Shown here: one piece after another, positions 1-10,223 of the stretch | Layout of the letters: each line of letters opens with the position of its first letter | Numbering within the stretch: the stretch's first letter is position 1 | NCBI GenBank assembly: GCA_946699065.1 | Contig: CAMPDV010001478.1 | Coordinates: forward strand, 40,286 to 104,285 | Direction of reading: 5' to 3' | Length of the DNA stretch: 64,000 nt | Source of the DNA: Loxodes magnus | Taxonomy: Eukaryota; Ciliophora; Karyorelictea; Loxodida; Loxodidae | Made by a program: the position numbers and the translations under genes | The notes under the pieces: model-generated | Told to the model about the DNA's origin: nothing | The model's database searches: none | What the model saw: only the letters and a program-made list of their open reading frames with translations

Positions 1-1241
1 CATAGTCTCACCGTATAATCATGACTTCCCGATACGATGAACTCTGAATCACTGGATATAGCCACAGCATATACATGACTAGTGTGACCACTCATGGTCT
101 TACAGGTACCTGTCTTGACGTCCCATAGTCTCACCGTATAATCATGACTTCCCGATACGATGAACTCTGAATCACTGGATATAGCCACAGCATATACATA
201 ATGTGTGTGACCACTCATGGTCTTACAGGTACCTGTCTTGACGTCCCATAGTCTCACCGTATAATCATGACTTCCCGATACGATGAACTCTGAATCACTG
301 GATATAGCCACAGCATATACATGACTAGTGTGACCACTCATGGTCTTACAGGTACCTGTCTTGACGTCCCATAGTCTCACCGTATAATCATGACTTCCCG
401 ATACGATGAACTCTGAATCACTGGATATAGCCACAGCATATACATAATGTGTGTGACCACTCATGGTCTTACAGGTACCTGTCTTGACGTCCCATAGTCT
501 CACCGTATAATCATGACTTCCCGATACGATGAACTCTGAATCACTGGATATAGCCACAGCATATACATAATGTGTGTGACCACTCATGGTCTTACAGGTA
601 CCTGTCTTGACGTCCCATAGTCTCACCGTATAATCTACACTTCCCGATACGATGAACTCTGAATTACAGGATATAGCCACAGCATATACATGACTAGTGT
701 GACCACTCATGGTCTTACAGGTACCTGTCTTGACGTCCCATAGTCTCACCGTATAATCTACACTTCCCGATACGATGAACTCTGAATCACTGGATATAGC
801 CACAGCATATACATAATGTGTGTGACCACTCATGGTCTTACAGGTACCTGTCTTGACGTCCCATAGTCTCACCGTATAATCATGACTTCCCGATACGATG
901 AACTCTGAATCACTGGATATAGCCACAGCATATACATAATGTGTGTGACCACTCATGGTCTTACAGGTACCTGTCTTGACGTCCCATAGTCTCACCGTAT
1001 AATCATGACTTCCCGATACGATGAACTCTGAATCACTGGATATAGCCACAGCATATACATGACTAGTGTGACCACTCATGGTCTTACAGGTACCTGTCTT
1101 GACGTCCCATAGTCTCACCGTATAATCATGACTTCCCGATACGATGAACTCTGAATCACTGGATATAGCCACAGCATATACATAATGTGTGTGAACACTC
1201 ATGGTCTTACAGGTACCTGTCTTGACGTCCCATAGTCTCAC
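1..1241 (-). CDS. WD40 segment running off the left window edge (about 10 repeats)
   Basis: This stretch lies downstream of the TAG at 1245-1247 and stays open to base 1, so its C-terminus is outside the window. The first possible start is GTG at 1239-1241; the first ATG is M11 of that unit. Units include one V13 unit next to the stop, then G13 units of HY and SH type. Two units carry V35 (near 631 and 754), one of them with C25-N26. It is part of the array frame rather than a demonstrated separate gene. Confidence 0.5.
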   Translation of the reverse strand, partial: MRLWDVKTGTCKTMSVHTHYVYAVAISSDSEFIVSGSHDYTVRLWDVKTGTCKTMSGHTSHVYAVAISSDSEFIVSGSHDYTVRLWDVKTGTCKTMSGHTHYVYAVAISSDSEFIVSGSHDYTVRLWDVKTGTCKTMSGHTHYVYAVAISSDSEFIVSGSVDYTVRLWDVKTGTCKTMSGHTSHVYAVAISCNSEFIVSGSVDYTVRLWDVKTGTCKTMSGHTHYVYAVAISSDSEFIVSGSHDYTVRLWDVKTGTCKTMSGHTHYVYAVAISSDSEFIVSGSHDYTVRLWDVKTGTCKTMSGHTSHVYAVAISSDSEFIVSGSHDYTVRLWDVKTGTCKTMSGHTHYVYAVAISSDSEFIVSGSHDYTVRLWDVKTGTCKTMSGHTSHVYAVAISSDSEFIVSGSHDYTVRL

Positions 1242-1244
1242 CGT

Positions 1245-2348
1245 CTAATCATGACTTCCCGATACGATGAACTCTGAATCACTGGATATAGCCACAGCAT
1301 ATACATAATGTGTGTGACCACTCATGGTCTTACAGGTACCTGTCTTGACGTCCCATAGTCTCACCGTATAATCATGACTTCCCGATACGATGAACTCTGA
1401 ATTACAGGATATAGCCACAGCATATACATAATGTGTGTGACCACTCATGGTCTTACAGGTACCTGTCTTGACGTCCCATAGTCTCACCGTATAATCATGA
1501 CTTCCCGATACGATGAACTCTGAATCACTGGATATTGCCACAGCATATACATAATGTGTGTGACTACTCATGGTCTTACAGGTACCTGTCTTGACGTCCC
1601 ATAGTCTCACCGTATAATCATGACTTCCCGATACGATGAACTCTGAATCACTGGATATAGCCACAGCATATACATGACTAGTGTGACCACTCATGGTCTT
1701 ACAGGTACCTGTCTTGACGTCCCATAGTCTCACCGTATAATCATGACTTCCCGATACGATGAACTCTGAATCACTGGATATAGCCACAGCATATACATAA
1801 TGTGTGTGACCACTCATGGTCTTACAGGTACCTGTCTTGACGTCCCATAGTCTCACCGTATAATCATGACTTCCCGATACGATGAACTCTGAATCACTGG
1901 ATATAGCCACAGCATATACATAATGTGTGTGACCACTCATGGTCTTACAGGTACCTGTCTTGACGTCCCATAGTCTCACCGTATAATCATGACTTCCCGA
2001 TACGATGAACTCTGAATCACTGGATATAGCCACAGCATATACATAATGTGTGTGACCACTCATGGTCTTACAGGTACCTGTCTTGACGTCCCATAGTCTC
2101 ACCGTATAATCATGACTTCCCGATACGATGAACTCTGAATCACTGGATATAGCCACAGCATATACATGACTAGTGTGACCACTCATGGTCTTACAGGTAC
2201 CTGTCTTGACGTCCCATAGTCTCACCGTATAATCATGACTTCCCGATACGATGAACTCTGAATCACTGGATATAGCCACAGCATATACATAATGTGTGTG
2301 AACACTCATGGTCTTACAGGTACCTGTCTTGACGTCCCATAGTCTCAC
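1245..2348 (-). CDS. WD40 segment, 9 repeats, bounded by TAG codons
   Basis: Nine exact 41-residue repeats with no linker. Residues 13/16/17 from N to C are VHY, GSH, GHY, GHY, GHY, GSH, SHY, GHY (with C25-N26), GHY. Both borders are TAG in place of Tyr37 (GAT-TAG-ACG against GAT-TAT-ACG), so the segment starts and ends in the middle of a WD40 strand. The apparent start is simply the first GTG (Val39) after the upstream TAG. No ribosome-binding site or leader is present because the surrounding DNA is the same repeat. It is more likely a slice of a longer frame than a free-standing gene. Confidence 0.5.
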   Translation of the reverse strand: MRLWDVKTGTCKTMSVHTHYVYAVAISSDSEFIVSGSHDYTVRLWDVKTGTCKTMSGHTSHVYAVAISSDSEFIVSGSHDYTVRLWDVKTGTCKTMSGHTHYVYAVAISSDSEFIVSGSHDYTVRLWDVKTGTCKTMSGHTHYVYAVAISSDSEFIVSGSHDYTVRLWDVKTGTCKTMSGHTHYVYAVAISSDSEFIVSGSHDYTVRLWDVKTGTCKTMSGHTSHVYAVAISSDSEFIVSGSHDYTVRLWDVKTGTCKTMSSHTHYVYAVAISSDSEFIVSGSHDYTVRLWDVKTGTCKTMSGHTHYVYAVAISCNSEFIVSGSHDYTVRLWDVKTGTCKTMSGHTHYVYAVAISSDSEFIVSGSHD

Positions 2349-2351
2349 CGT

Positions 2352-2840
2352 CTAATCATGACTTCCCGATACGATGAACTCTGAATCACTGGATATTGCC
2401 ACAGCATATACATAATGTGTGTGACCACTCATGGTCTTACAGGTACCTGTCTTGACGTCCCATAGTCTCACCGTATAATCATGACTTCCCGATACGATGA
2501 ACTCTGAATTACAGGATATAGCCACAGCATATACAACACTAGTGTGACCACTCATGGTCTTACAGGTACCTGTCTTGACGTCCCATAGTCTCACCGTATA
2601 ATCATGACTTCCCGATACGATGAACTCTGAATCACTGGATATAGCCACAGCATATACATGACTAGTGTGACCACTCATGGTCTTACAGGTACCTGTCTTG
2701 ACGTCCCATAGTCTCACCGTATAATCATGACTTCCCGATACGATGAACTCTGAATCACTGGATATAGCCACAGCATATACATAATGTGTGTGACCACTCA
2801 TGGTCTTACAGGTACCTGTCTTGACGTCCCATAGTCTCAC
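2352..2840 (-). CDS. WD40 segment, 4 repeats (recurrent GHY-GSH-GSV-GHY module)
   Basis: Unit order from N to C is GHY, GSH, GSV with C25-N26, GHY, then H35-D36-TAG. The same four-unit module ending in TAG recurs at the C-termini of the segments ending at 5304, 6303, 14775 and 16743. It marks a TAG-bearing block copied as a unit. Four repeats are too few for a closed seven-blade propeller. Confidence 0.5.
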   Translation of the reverse strand: MRLWDVKTGTCKTMSGHTHYVYAVAISSDSEFIVSGSHDYTVRLWDVKTGTCKTMSGHTSHVYAVAISSDSEFIVSGSHDYTVRLWDVKTGTCKTMSGHTSVVYAVAISCNSEFIVSGSHDYTVRLWDVKTGTCKTMSGHTHYVYAVAISSDSEFIVSGSHD

Positions 2841-2843
2841 CGT

Positions 2844-4439
2844 CTAATCATGACTTCCCGATACGATGAACTCTGAATCACTGGATATAGCCACAGCATA
2901 TACATGACTAGTGTGACCACTCATGGTCTTACAGGTACCTGTCTTGACGTCCCATAGTCTCACCGTATAATCATGACTTCCCGATACGATGAACTCTGAA
3001 TCACTGGATATAGCCACAGCATATACATAATGTGTGTGACCACTCATGGTCTTACAGGTACCTGTCTTGACGTCCCATAGTCTCACCGTATAATCATGAC
3101 TTCCCGATACGATGAACTCTGAATCACTGGATATAGCCACAGCATATACATGACTAGTGTGACCACTCATGGTCTTACAGGTACCTGTCTTGACGTCCCA
3201 TAGTCTCACCGTATAATCATGACTTCCCGATACGATGAACTCTGAATCACTGGATATTGCCACAGCATATACATGACTAGTGTGACCACTCATGGTCTTA
3301 CAGGTACCTGTCTTGACGTCCCATAGTCTCACCGTATAATCATGACTTCCCGATACGATGAACTCTGAATTACAGGATATAGCCACAGCATATACATAAT
3401 GTGTGTGACTACTTAATGTCTTACAGGTACCTGTCTTGACGTCCCATAGTCTCACCGTATAATCTACACTTCCCGATACGATGAACTCTGAATTACAGGA
3501 TATAGCCACAGCATTTACATAATGTGTGTGACCACTCATGGTCTTACAGGTACCTGTCTTGACGTCCCATAGTCTCACCGTATAATCATGACTTCCCGAT
3601 ACGATGAACTCTGAATCACTGGATATTGCCACAGCATATACATGACTAGTGTGACCACTCATGGTCTTACAGGTACCTGTCTTGACGTCCCATAGTCTCA
3701 CCGTATAATCTACACTTCCCGATACGATGAACTCTGAATCACTGGATATAGCCACAGCATATACATAATGTGTGTGAACACTCATGGTCTTACAGGTACC
3801 TGTCTTGACGTCCCATAGTCTCACCGTATAATCATGACTTCCCGATACGATGAACTCTGAATCACTGGATATAGCCACAGCATATACATAATGTGTGTGA
3901 ACACTCATGGTCTTACAGGTACCTGTCTTGACGTCCCATAGTCTCACCGTATAATCATGACTTCCCGATACGATGAACTCTGAATCACTGGATATAGCCA
4001 CAGCATATACATAATGTGTGTGAACACTCATGGTCTTACAGGTACCTGTCTTGACGTCCCATAGTCTCACCGTATAATCTACACTTCCCGATACGATGAA
4101 CTCTGAATCACTGGATATAGCCACAGCATATACATAATGTGTGTGAACACTCATGGTCTTACAGGTACCTGTCTTGACGTCCCATAGTCTCACCGTATAA
4201 TCATGACTTCCCGATACGATGAACTCTGAATCACTGGATATAGCCACAGCATATACATAATGTGTGTGAACACTCATGGTCTTACAGGTACCTGTCTTGA
4301 CGTCCCATAGTCTCACCGTATAATCATGACTTCCCGATACGATGAACTCTGAATCACTGGATATAGCCACAGCATATACATAATGTGTGTGAACACTCAT
4401 GGTCTTACAGGTACCTGTCTTGACGTCCCATAGTCTCAC
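2844..4439 (-). CDS. WD40 segment, 13 repeats, with six consecutive V13 units
   Basis: The N-terminal six repeats all have Val13 (S-V-H-T) in place of the GH glycine. Position 35 cycles H, H, V twice, a three-unit (369 bp) higher-order repeat. The remaining seven are GSH, GHY (N19, C25-N26, V35), SHY (C25-N26, with M11 changed to L), GSH, GSH, GHY, GSH. The Met11-to-Leu change (TTA) near 3,413 is unique among the type A units I checked. Confidence 0.5.
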   Translation of the reverse strand: MRLWDVKTGTCKTMSVHTHYVYAVAISSDSEFIVSGSHDYTVRLWDVKTGTCKTMSVHTHYVYAVAISSDSEFIVSGSHDYTVRLWDVKTGTCKTMSVHTHYVYAVAISSDSEFIVSGSVDYTVRLWDVKTGTCKTMSVHTHYVYAVAISSDSEFIVSGSHDYTVRLWDVKTGTCKTMSVHTHYVYAVAISSDSEFIVSGSHDYTVRLWDVKTGTCKTMSVHTHYVYAVAISSDSEFIVSGSVDYTVRLWDVKTGTCKTMSGHTSHVYAVAISSDSEFIVSGSHDYTVRLWDVKTGTCKTMSGHTHYVNAVAISCNSEFIVSGSVDYTVRLWDVKTGTCKTLSSHTHYVYAVAISCNSEFIVSGSHDYTVRLWDVKTGTCKTMSGHTSHVYAVAISSDSEFIVSGSHDYTVRLWDVKTGTCKTMSGHTSHVYAVAISSDSEFIVSGSHDYTVRLWDVKTGTCKTMSGHTHYVYAVAISSDSEFIVSGSHDYTVRLWDVKTGTCKTMSGHTSHVYAVAISSDSEFIVSGSHD

Positions 4440-4442
4440 CGT

Positions 4443-5300
4443 CTAATCATGACTTCCCGATACGATGAACTCTGAATCACTGGATATTGCCACAGCATAT
4501 ACATAATGTGTGTGACCACTCATGGTCTTACAGGTACCTGTCTTGACGTCCCATAGTCTCACCGTATAATCATGACTTCCCGATACGATGAACTCTGAAT
4601 CACTGGATATAGCCACAGCATATACATGACTAGTGTGACCACTCATGGTCTTACAGGTACCTGTCTTGACGTCCCATAGTCTCACCGTATAATCATGACT
4701 TCCCGATACGATGAACTCTGAATCACTGGATATAGCCACAGCATATACATGACTAGTGTGACCACTCATGGTCTTACAGGTACCTGTCTTGACGTCCCAT
4801 AGTCTCACCGTATAATCATGACTTCCCGATACGATGAACTCTGAATCACTGGATATAGCCACAGCATATACATAATGTGTGTGACCACTCATGGTCTTAC
4901 AGGTACCTGTCTTGACGTCCCATAGTCTCACCGTATAATCATGACTTCCCGATACGATGAACTCTGAATCACTGGATATAGCCACAGCATATACATGACT
5001 AGTGTGACCACTCATGGTCTTACAGGTACCTGTCTTGACGTCCCATAGTCTCACCGTATAATCATGACTTCCCGATACGATGAACTCTGAATCACTGGAT
5101 ATAGCCACAGCATATACATAATGTGTGTGACTACTCATGGTCTTACAGGTACCTGTCTTGACGTCCCATAGTCTCACCGTATAATCATGACTTCCCGATA
5201 CGATGAACTCTGAATCACTGGATATAGCCACAGCATATACATAATGTGTGTGAACACTCATGGTCTTACAGGTACCTGTCTTGACGTCCCATAGTCTCAC
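4443..5300 (-). CDS. WD40 segment, 7 repeats
   Basis: Order VHY, SHY, GSH, GHY, GSH, GSH, GHY, ending H35-D36-TAG. Seven repeats would be enough for one standard seven-bladed propeller. Neighbouring segments have 13 and 8, so the count is not a conserved design. Confidence 0.5.
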   Translation of the reverse strand: MRLWDVKTGTCKTMSVHTHYVYAVAISSDSEFIVSGSHDYTVRLWDVKTGTCKTMSSHTHYVYAVAISSDSEFIVSGSHDYTVRLWDVKTGTCKTMSGHTSHVYAVAISSDSEFIVSGSHDYTVRLWDVKTGTCKTMSGHTHYVYAVAISSDSEFIVSGSHDYTVRLWDVKTGTCKTMSGHTSHVYAVAISSDSEFIVSGSHDYTVRLWDVKTGTCKTMSGHTSHVYAVAISSDSEFIVSGSHDYTVRLWDVKTGTCKTMSGHTHYVYAVAISSDSEFIVSGSHD

Positions 5301-5303
5301 CGT

Positions 5304-6284
5304 CTAATCATGACTTCCCGATACGATGAACTCTGAATCACTGGATATTGCCACAGCATATACATAATGTGTGTGACCACTCATGGTCTTACAGGTACCT
5401 GTCTTGACGTCCCATAGTCTCACCGTATAATCATGACTTCCCGATACGATGAACTCTGAATTACAGGATATAGCCACAGCATATACAACACTAGTGTGAC
5501 CACTCATGGTCTTACAGGTACCTGTCTTGACGTCCCATAGTCTCACCGTATAATCATGACTTCCCGATACGATGAACTCTGAATCACTGGATATAGCCAC
5601 AGCATATACATGACTAGTGTGACCACTCATGGTCTTACAGGTACCTGTCTTGACGTCCCATAGTCTCACCGTATAATCATGACTTCCCGATACGATGAAC
5701 TCTGAATCACTGGATATAGCCACAGCATATACATAATGTGTGTGACCACTCATGGTCTTACAGGTACCTGTCTTGACGTCCCATAGTCTCACCGTATAAT
5801 CATGACTTCCCGATACGATGAACTCTGAATCACTGGATATAGCCACAGCATATACATGACTAGTGTGACCACTCATGGTCTTACAGGTACCTGTCTTGAC
5901 GTCCCATAGTCTCACCGTATAATCATGACTTCCCGATACGATGAACTCTGAATCACTGGATATAGCCACAGCATATACATAATGTGTGTGACTACTCATG
6001 GTCTTACAGGTACCTGTCTTGACGTCCCATAGTCTCACCGTATAATCATGACTTCCCGATACGATGAACTCTGAATCACTGGATATAGCCACAGCATATA
6101 CATAATGTGTGTGACTACTCATGGTCTTACAGGTACCTGTCTTGACGTCCCATAGTCTCACCGTATAATCATGACTTCCCGATACGATGAACTCTGAATC
6201 ACTGGATATTGCCACAGCATATACATAATGTGTGTGAACACTCATGGTCTTACAGGTACCTGTCTTGACGTCCCATAGTCTCAC
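5304..6284 (-). CDS. WD40 segment, 8 repeats
   Basis: Order VHY, SHY, SHY, GSH, GHY, GSH, GSV (C25-N26), GHY. The last four units repeat the module of the 2352-2840 segment. The TAG upstream of this segment is at 6288-6290. A second TAG, of a different kind, lies only five codons further upstream at 6303. Confidence 0.5.
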   Translation of the reverse strand: MRLWDVKTGTCKTMSVHTHYVYAVAISSDSEFIVSGSHDYTVRLWDVKTGTCKTMSSHTHYVYAVAISSDSEFIVSGSHDYTVRLWDVKTGTCKTMSSHTHYVYAVAISSDSEFIVSGSHDYTVRLWDVKTGTCKTMSGHTSHVYAVAISSDSEFIVSGSHDYTVRLWDVKTGTCKTMSGHTHYVYAVAISSDSEFIVSGSHDYTVRLWDVKTGTCKTMSGHTSHVYAVAISSDSEFIVSGSHDYTVRLWDVKTGTCKTMSGHTSVVYAVAISCNSEFIVSGSHDYTVRLWDVKTGTCKTMSGHTHYVYAVAISSDSEFIVSGSHD

Positions 6285-6302
6285 CGTCTAATCATGACTT
6301 CC

Positions 6303-6776
6303 CTATACGATGAACTCTGAATCACTGGATATTGCCACAGCATATACATAATGTGTGTGACCACTCATGGTCTTACAGGTACCTGTCTTGACGTCCCATA
6401 GTCTCACCGTATAATCATGACTTCCCGATACGATGAACTCTGAATTACAGGATATAGCCACAGCATATACAACACTAGTGTGACCACTCATGGTCTTACA
6501 GGTACCTGTCTTGACGTCCCATAGTCTCACCGTATAATCATGACTTCCCGATACGATGAACTCTGAATCACTGGATATAGCCACAGCATATACATGACTA
6601 GTGTGACCACTCATGGTCTTACAGGTACCTGTCTTGACGTCCCATAGTCTCACCGTATAATCATGACTTCCCGATACGATGAACTCTGAATCACTGGATA
6701 TAGCCACAGCATATACATAATGTGTGTGACCACTCATGGTCTTACAGGTACCTGTCTTGACGTCCCATAGTCTCAC
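6303..6776 (-). CDS. WD40 segment, 4 repeats, ended by a Ser32-to-TAG change
   Basis: Order GHY, GSH, GSV (C25-N26), GHY. It stops after E-F-I-V because codon 32 is TAG (plus strand ccctata instead of cccgata), a TCG-to-TAG change in the conserved framework. This is the only in-frame stop I found that is not at a variable position. The upstream border at 6780 is the usual position-37 TAG. Confidence 0.5.
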   Translation of the reverse strand: MRLWDVKTGTCKTMSGHTHYVYAVAISSDSEFIVSGSHDYTVRLWDVKTGTCKTMSGHTSHVYAVAISSDSEFIVSGSHDYTVRLWDVKTGTCKTMSGHTSVVYAVAISCNSEFIVSGSHDYTVRLWDVKTGTCKTMSGHTHYVYAVAISSDSEFIV

Positions 6777-6779
6777 CGT

Positions 6780-7637
6780 CTAATCATGACTTCCCGATAC
6801 GATGAACTCTGAATCACTGGATATAGCCACAGCATATACATGACTAGTGTGACCACTCATGGTCTTACAGGTACCTGTCTTGACGTCCCATAGTCTCACC
6901 GTATAATCATGACTTCCCGATACGATGAACTCTGAATCACTGGATATAGCCACAGCATATACATAATGTGTGTGAACACTCATGGTCTTACAGGTACCTG
7001 TCTTGACGTCCCATAGTCTCACCGTATAATCATGACTTCCCGATACGATGAACTCTGAATCACTGGATATAGCCACAGCATATACATAATGTGTGTGACT
7101 ACTCATGGTCTTACAGGTACCTGTCTTGACGTCCCATAGTCTCACCGTATAATCATGACTTCCCGATACGATGAACTCTGAATCACTGGATATAGCCACA
7201 GCATATACATAATGTGTGTGACCACTCATGGTCTTACAGGTACCTGTCTTGACGTCCCATAGTCTCACCGTATAATCATGACTTCCCGATACGATGAACT
7301 CTGAATCACTGGATATAGCCACAGCATATACATAATGTGTGTGACTACTCATGGTCTTACAGGTACCTGTCTTGACGTCCCATAGTCTCACCGTATAATC
7401 ATGACTTCCCGATACGATGAACTCTGAATCACTGGATATAGCCACAGCATATACATAATGTGTGTGACCACTCATGGTCTTACAGGTACCTGTCTTGACG
7501 TCCCATAGTCTCACCGTATAATCATGACTTCCCGATACGATGAACTCTGAATCACTGGATATAGCCACAGCATATACATAATGTGTGTGACCACTCATGG
7601 TCTTACAGGTACCTGTCTTGACGTCCCATAGTCTCAC
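6780..7637 (-). CDS. WD40 segment, 7 repeats
   Basis: Order GHY, GHY, SHY, GHY, SHY, VHY, GSH, all with S25-D26 and H35. It mixes all three residues at position 13 and carries no C25-N26 unit. Confidence 0.5.
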   Translation of the reverse strand: MRLWDVKTGTCKTMSGHTHYVYAVAISSDSEFIVSGSHDYTVRLWDVKTGTCKTMSGHTHYVYAVAISSDSEFIVSGSHDYTVRLWDVKTGTCKTMSSHTHYVYAVAISSDSEFIVSGSHDYTVRLWDVKTGTCKTMSGHTHYVYAVAISSDSEFIVSGSHDYTVRLWDVKTGTCKTMSSHTHYVYAVAISSDSEFIVSGSHDYTVRLWDVKTGTCKTMSVHTHYVYAVAISSDSEFIVSGSHDYTVRLWDVKTGTCKTMSGHTSHVYAVAISSDSEFIVSGSHD

Positions 7638-7640
7638 CGT

Positions 7641-8744
7641 CTAATCATGACTTCCCGATACGATGAACTCTGAATCACTGGATATAGCCACAGCATATAC
7701 ATAATGTGTGTGACCACTCATGGTCTTACAGGTACCTGTCTTGACGTCCCATAGTCTCACCGTATAATCATGACTTCCCGATACGATGAACTCTGAATCA
7801 CTGGATATAGCCACAGCATATACATGACTAGTGTGACCACTCATGGTCTTACAGGTACCTGTCTTGACGTCCCATAGTCTCACCGTATAATCATGACTTC
7901 CCGATACGATGAACTCTGAATCACTGGATATAGCCACAGCATATACATAATGTGTGTGACCACTCATGGTCTTACAGGTACCTGTCTTGACGTCCCATAG
8001 TCTCACCGTATAATCATGACTTCCCGATACGATGAACTCTGAATCACTGGATATAGCCACAGCATATACAACACTAGTGTGACCACTCATGGTCTTACAG
8101 GTACCTGTCTTGACGTCCCATAGTCTCACCGTATAATCATGACTTCCCGATACGATGAACTCTGAATCACTGGATATAGCCACAGCATATACATAATGTG
8201 TGTGACCACTCATGGTCTTACAGGTACCTGTCTTGACGTCCCATAGTCTCACCGTATAATCATGACTTCCCGATACGATGAACTCTGAATCACTGGATAT
8301 AGCCACAGCATATACATAATGTGTGTGACCACTCATGGTCTTACAGGTAACTGTCTTGACGTCCCATAGTCTCACCGTATAATCATGACTTCCCGATACG
8401 ATGAACTCTGAATCACTGGATATAGCCACAGCATATTCATGACTAGTGTGACCACTCATGGTCTTACAGGTACCTGTCTTGACGTCCCATAGTCTCACCG
8501 TATAATCATGACTTCCCGATACGATGAACTCTGAATCACTGGATATAGCCACAGCATATACATAATGTGTGTGACTACTCATGGTCTTACAGGTACCTGT
8601 CTTGACGTCCCATAGTCTCACCGTATAATCTACACTTCCCGATACGATGAACTCTGAATTACTGGATATAGTCACATCTGATACATAACTAGTGTGACCA
8701 CTCATGGTCTTACAGGTACCTGTCTTGACGTCCCATAGTCTCAC
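7641..8744 (-). CDS. WD40 segment, 9 repeats, carrying the SYVSDVT / HEY / VTC marker cassette
   Basis: The first unit is the rare variant G-H-T-S-Y-V-S-D-V-T with S25-N26 and V35 (near 8,660). It is followed by SHY and then by a unit with Glu18 (S-H-E-Y, near 8,437). The next unit has Thr7 changed to Val (K-T-V-T-C, near 8,350). The remaining units are GHY, GSV, GHY, GSH, GHY. The same linked markers recur at 31.6-31.9, 50.9-51.1 and 54.7-54.9 kb. Confidence 0.5.
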   Translation of the reverse strand: MRLWDVKTGTCKTMSGHTSYVSDVTISSNSEFIVSGSVDYTVRLWDVKTGTCKTMSSHTHYVYAVAISSDSEFIVSGSHDYTVRLWDVKTGTCKTMSGHTSHEYAVAISSDSEFIVSGSHDYTVRLWDVKTVTCKTMSGHTHYVYAVAISSDSEFIVSGSHDYTVRLWDVKTGTCKTMSGHTHYVYAVAISSDSEFIVSGSHDYTVRLWDVKTGTCKTMSGHTSVVYAVAISSDSEFIVSGSHDYTVRLWDVKTGTCKTMSGHTHYVYAVAISSDSEFIVSGSHDYTVRLWDVKTGTCKTMSGHTSHVYAVAISSDSEFIVSGSHDYTVRLWDVKTGTCKTMSGHTHYVYAVAISSDSEFIVSGSHD

Positions 8745-8747
8745 CGT

Positions 8748-9605
8748 CTAATCTGAACTTCCCGATACGATGAACTCTGAATTACAGGATATTGCCACAG
8801 CATATACATGACTAGTGTGACCACTCATGGTCTTACAGGTACCTGTCTTGACGTCCCATAGTCTCACCGTATAATCTACACTTCCCGATACGATGAACTC
8901 TGAATTACAGGATATAGCCACAGCATATACATAATGTGTGTGACCACTCATGGTCTTACAGGTACCTGTCTTGACGTCCCATAGTCTCACCGTATAATCA
9001 TGACTTCCCGATACGATGAACTCTGAATCACTGGATATTGCCACAGCATATACATAATGTGTGTGACCACTCATGGTCTTACAGGTACCTGTCTTGACGT
9101 CCCATAGTCTCACCGTATAATCATGACTTCCCGATACGATGAACTCTGAATCACTGGATATAGCCACAGCATATACATAATGTGTGTGACCACTCATGGT
9201 CTTACAGGTACCTGTCTTGACGTCCCATAGTCTCACCGTATAATCATGACTTCCCGATACGATGAACTCTGAATCACTGGATATAGCCACAGCATATACA
9301 TAATGTGTGTGAACACTCATGGTCTTACAGGTACCTGTCTTGACGTCCCATAGTCTCACCGTATAATCATGACTTCCCGATACGATGAACTCTGAATCAC
9401 TGGATATAGCCACAGCATATACATAATGTGTGTGACTACTCATGGTCTTACAGGTACCTGTCTTGACGTCCCATAGTCTCACCGTATAATCATGACTTCC
9501 CGATACGATGAACTCTGAATCACTGGATATAGCCACAGCATATACATAATGTGTGTGAACACTCATGGTCTTACAGGTACCTGTCTTGACGTCCCATAGT
9601 CTCAC
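8748..9605 (-). CDS. WD40 segment, 7 repeats
   Basis: Order VHY, SHY, VHY, GHY, GHY, GHY (C25-N26, V35), GSH (C25-N26, S35), then D-TAG. The Ser35-Asp-TAG ending (TCA GAT TAG) is one of two recurrent forms of the TAG unit; the other has His35. Confidence 0.5.
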   Translation of the reverse strand: MRLWDVKTGTCKTMSVHTHYVYAVAISSDSEFIVSGSHDYTVRLWDVKTGTCKTMSSHTHYVYAVAISSDSEFIVSGSHDYTVRLWDVKTGTCKTMSVHTHYVYAVAISSDSEFIVSGSHDYTVRLWDVKTGTCKTMSGHTHYVYAVAISSDSEFIVSGSHDYTVRLWDVKTGTCKTMSGHTHYVYAVAISSDSEFIVSGSHDYTVRLWDVKTGTCKTMSGHTHYVYAVAISCNSEFIVSGSVDYTVRLWDVKTGTCKTMSGHTSHVYAVAISCNSEFIVSGSSD

Positions 9606-9608
9606 CGT

Positions 9609-10220
9609 CTAATCTGAACTTCCCGATACGATGAACTCTGAATCACTGGATATTGCCACAGCATATACATGACTAGTGTGACCACTCATGGTCTTACAGG
9701 TACCTGTCTTGACGTCCCATAGTCTCACCGTATAATCATGACTTCCCGATACGATGAACTCTGAATCACTGGATATTGCCACAGCATATACATAATGTGT
9801 GTGACTACTCATGGTCTTACAGGTACCTGTCTTGACGTCCCATAGTCTCACCGTATAATCATGACTTCCCGATACGATGAACTCTGAATCACTGGATATA
9901 GCCACAGCATATACATGACTAGTGTGACCACTCATGGTCTTACAGGTACCTGTCTTGACGTCCCATAGTCTCACCGTATAATCATGACTTCCCGATACGA
10001 TGAACTCTGAATCACTGGATATAGCCACAGCATATACATAATGTGTGTGACCACTCATGGTCTTACAGGTACCTGTCTTGACGTCCCATAGTCTCACCGT
10101 ATAATCATGACTTCCCGATACGATGAACTCTGAATCACTGGATATAGCCACAGCATTTACATAATGTGTGTGACCACTCATGGTCTTACAGGTACCTGTC
10201 TTGACGTCCCATAGTCTCAC
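9609..10220 (-). CDS. WD40 segment, 5 repeats
   Basis: Order GHY with Asn19 (V-N-A), GHY, GSH, SHY, GSH, ending S35-D36-TAG. Asn19 is an uncommon state; it is also seen near 3,513, 31,806, 39,309, 39,555, 57,388 and 60,216. Confidence 0.5.
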   Translation of the reverse strand: MRLWDVKTGTCKTMSGHTHYVNAVAISSDSEFIVSGSHDYTVRLWDVKTGTCKTMSGHTHYVYAVAISSDSEFIVSGSHDYTVRLWDVKTGTCKTMSGHTSHVYAVAISSDSEFIVSGSHDYTVRLWDVKTGTCKTMSSHTHYVYAVAISSDSEFIVSGSHDYTVRLWDVKTGTCKTMSGHTSHVYAVAISSDSEFIVSGSSD

Positions 10221-10223
10221 CGT

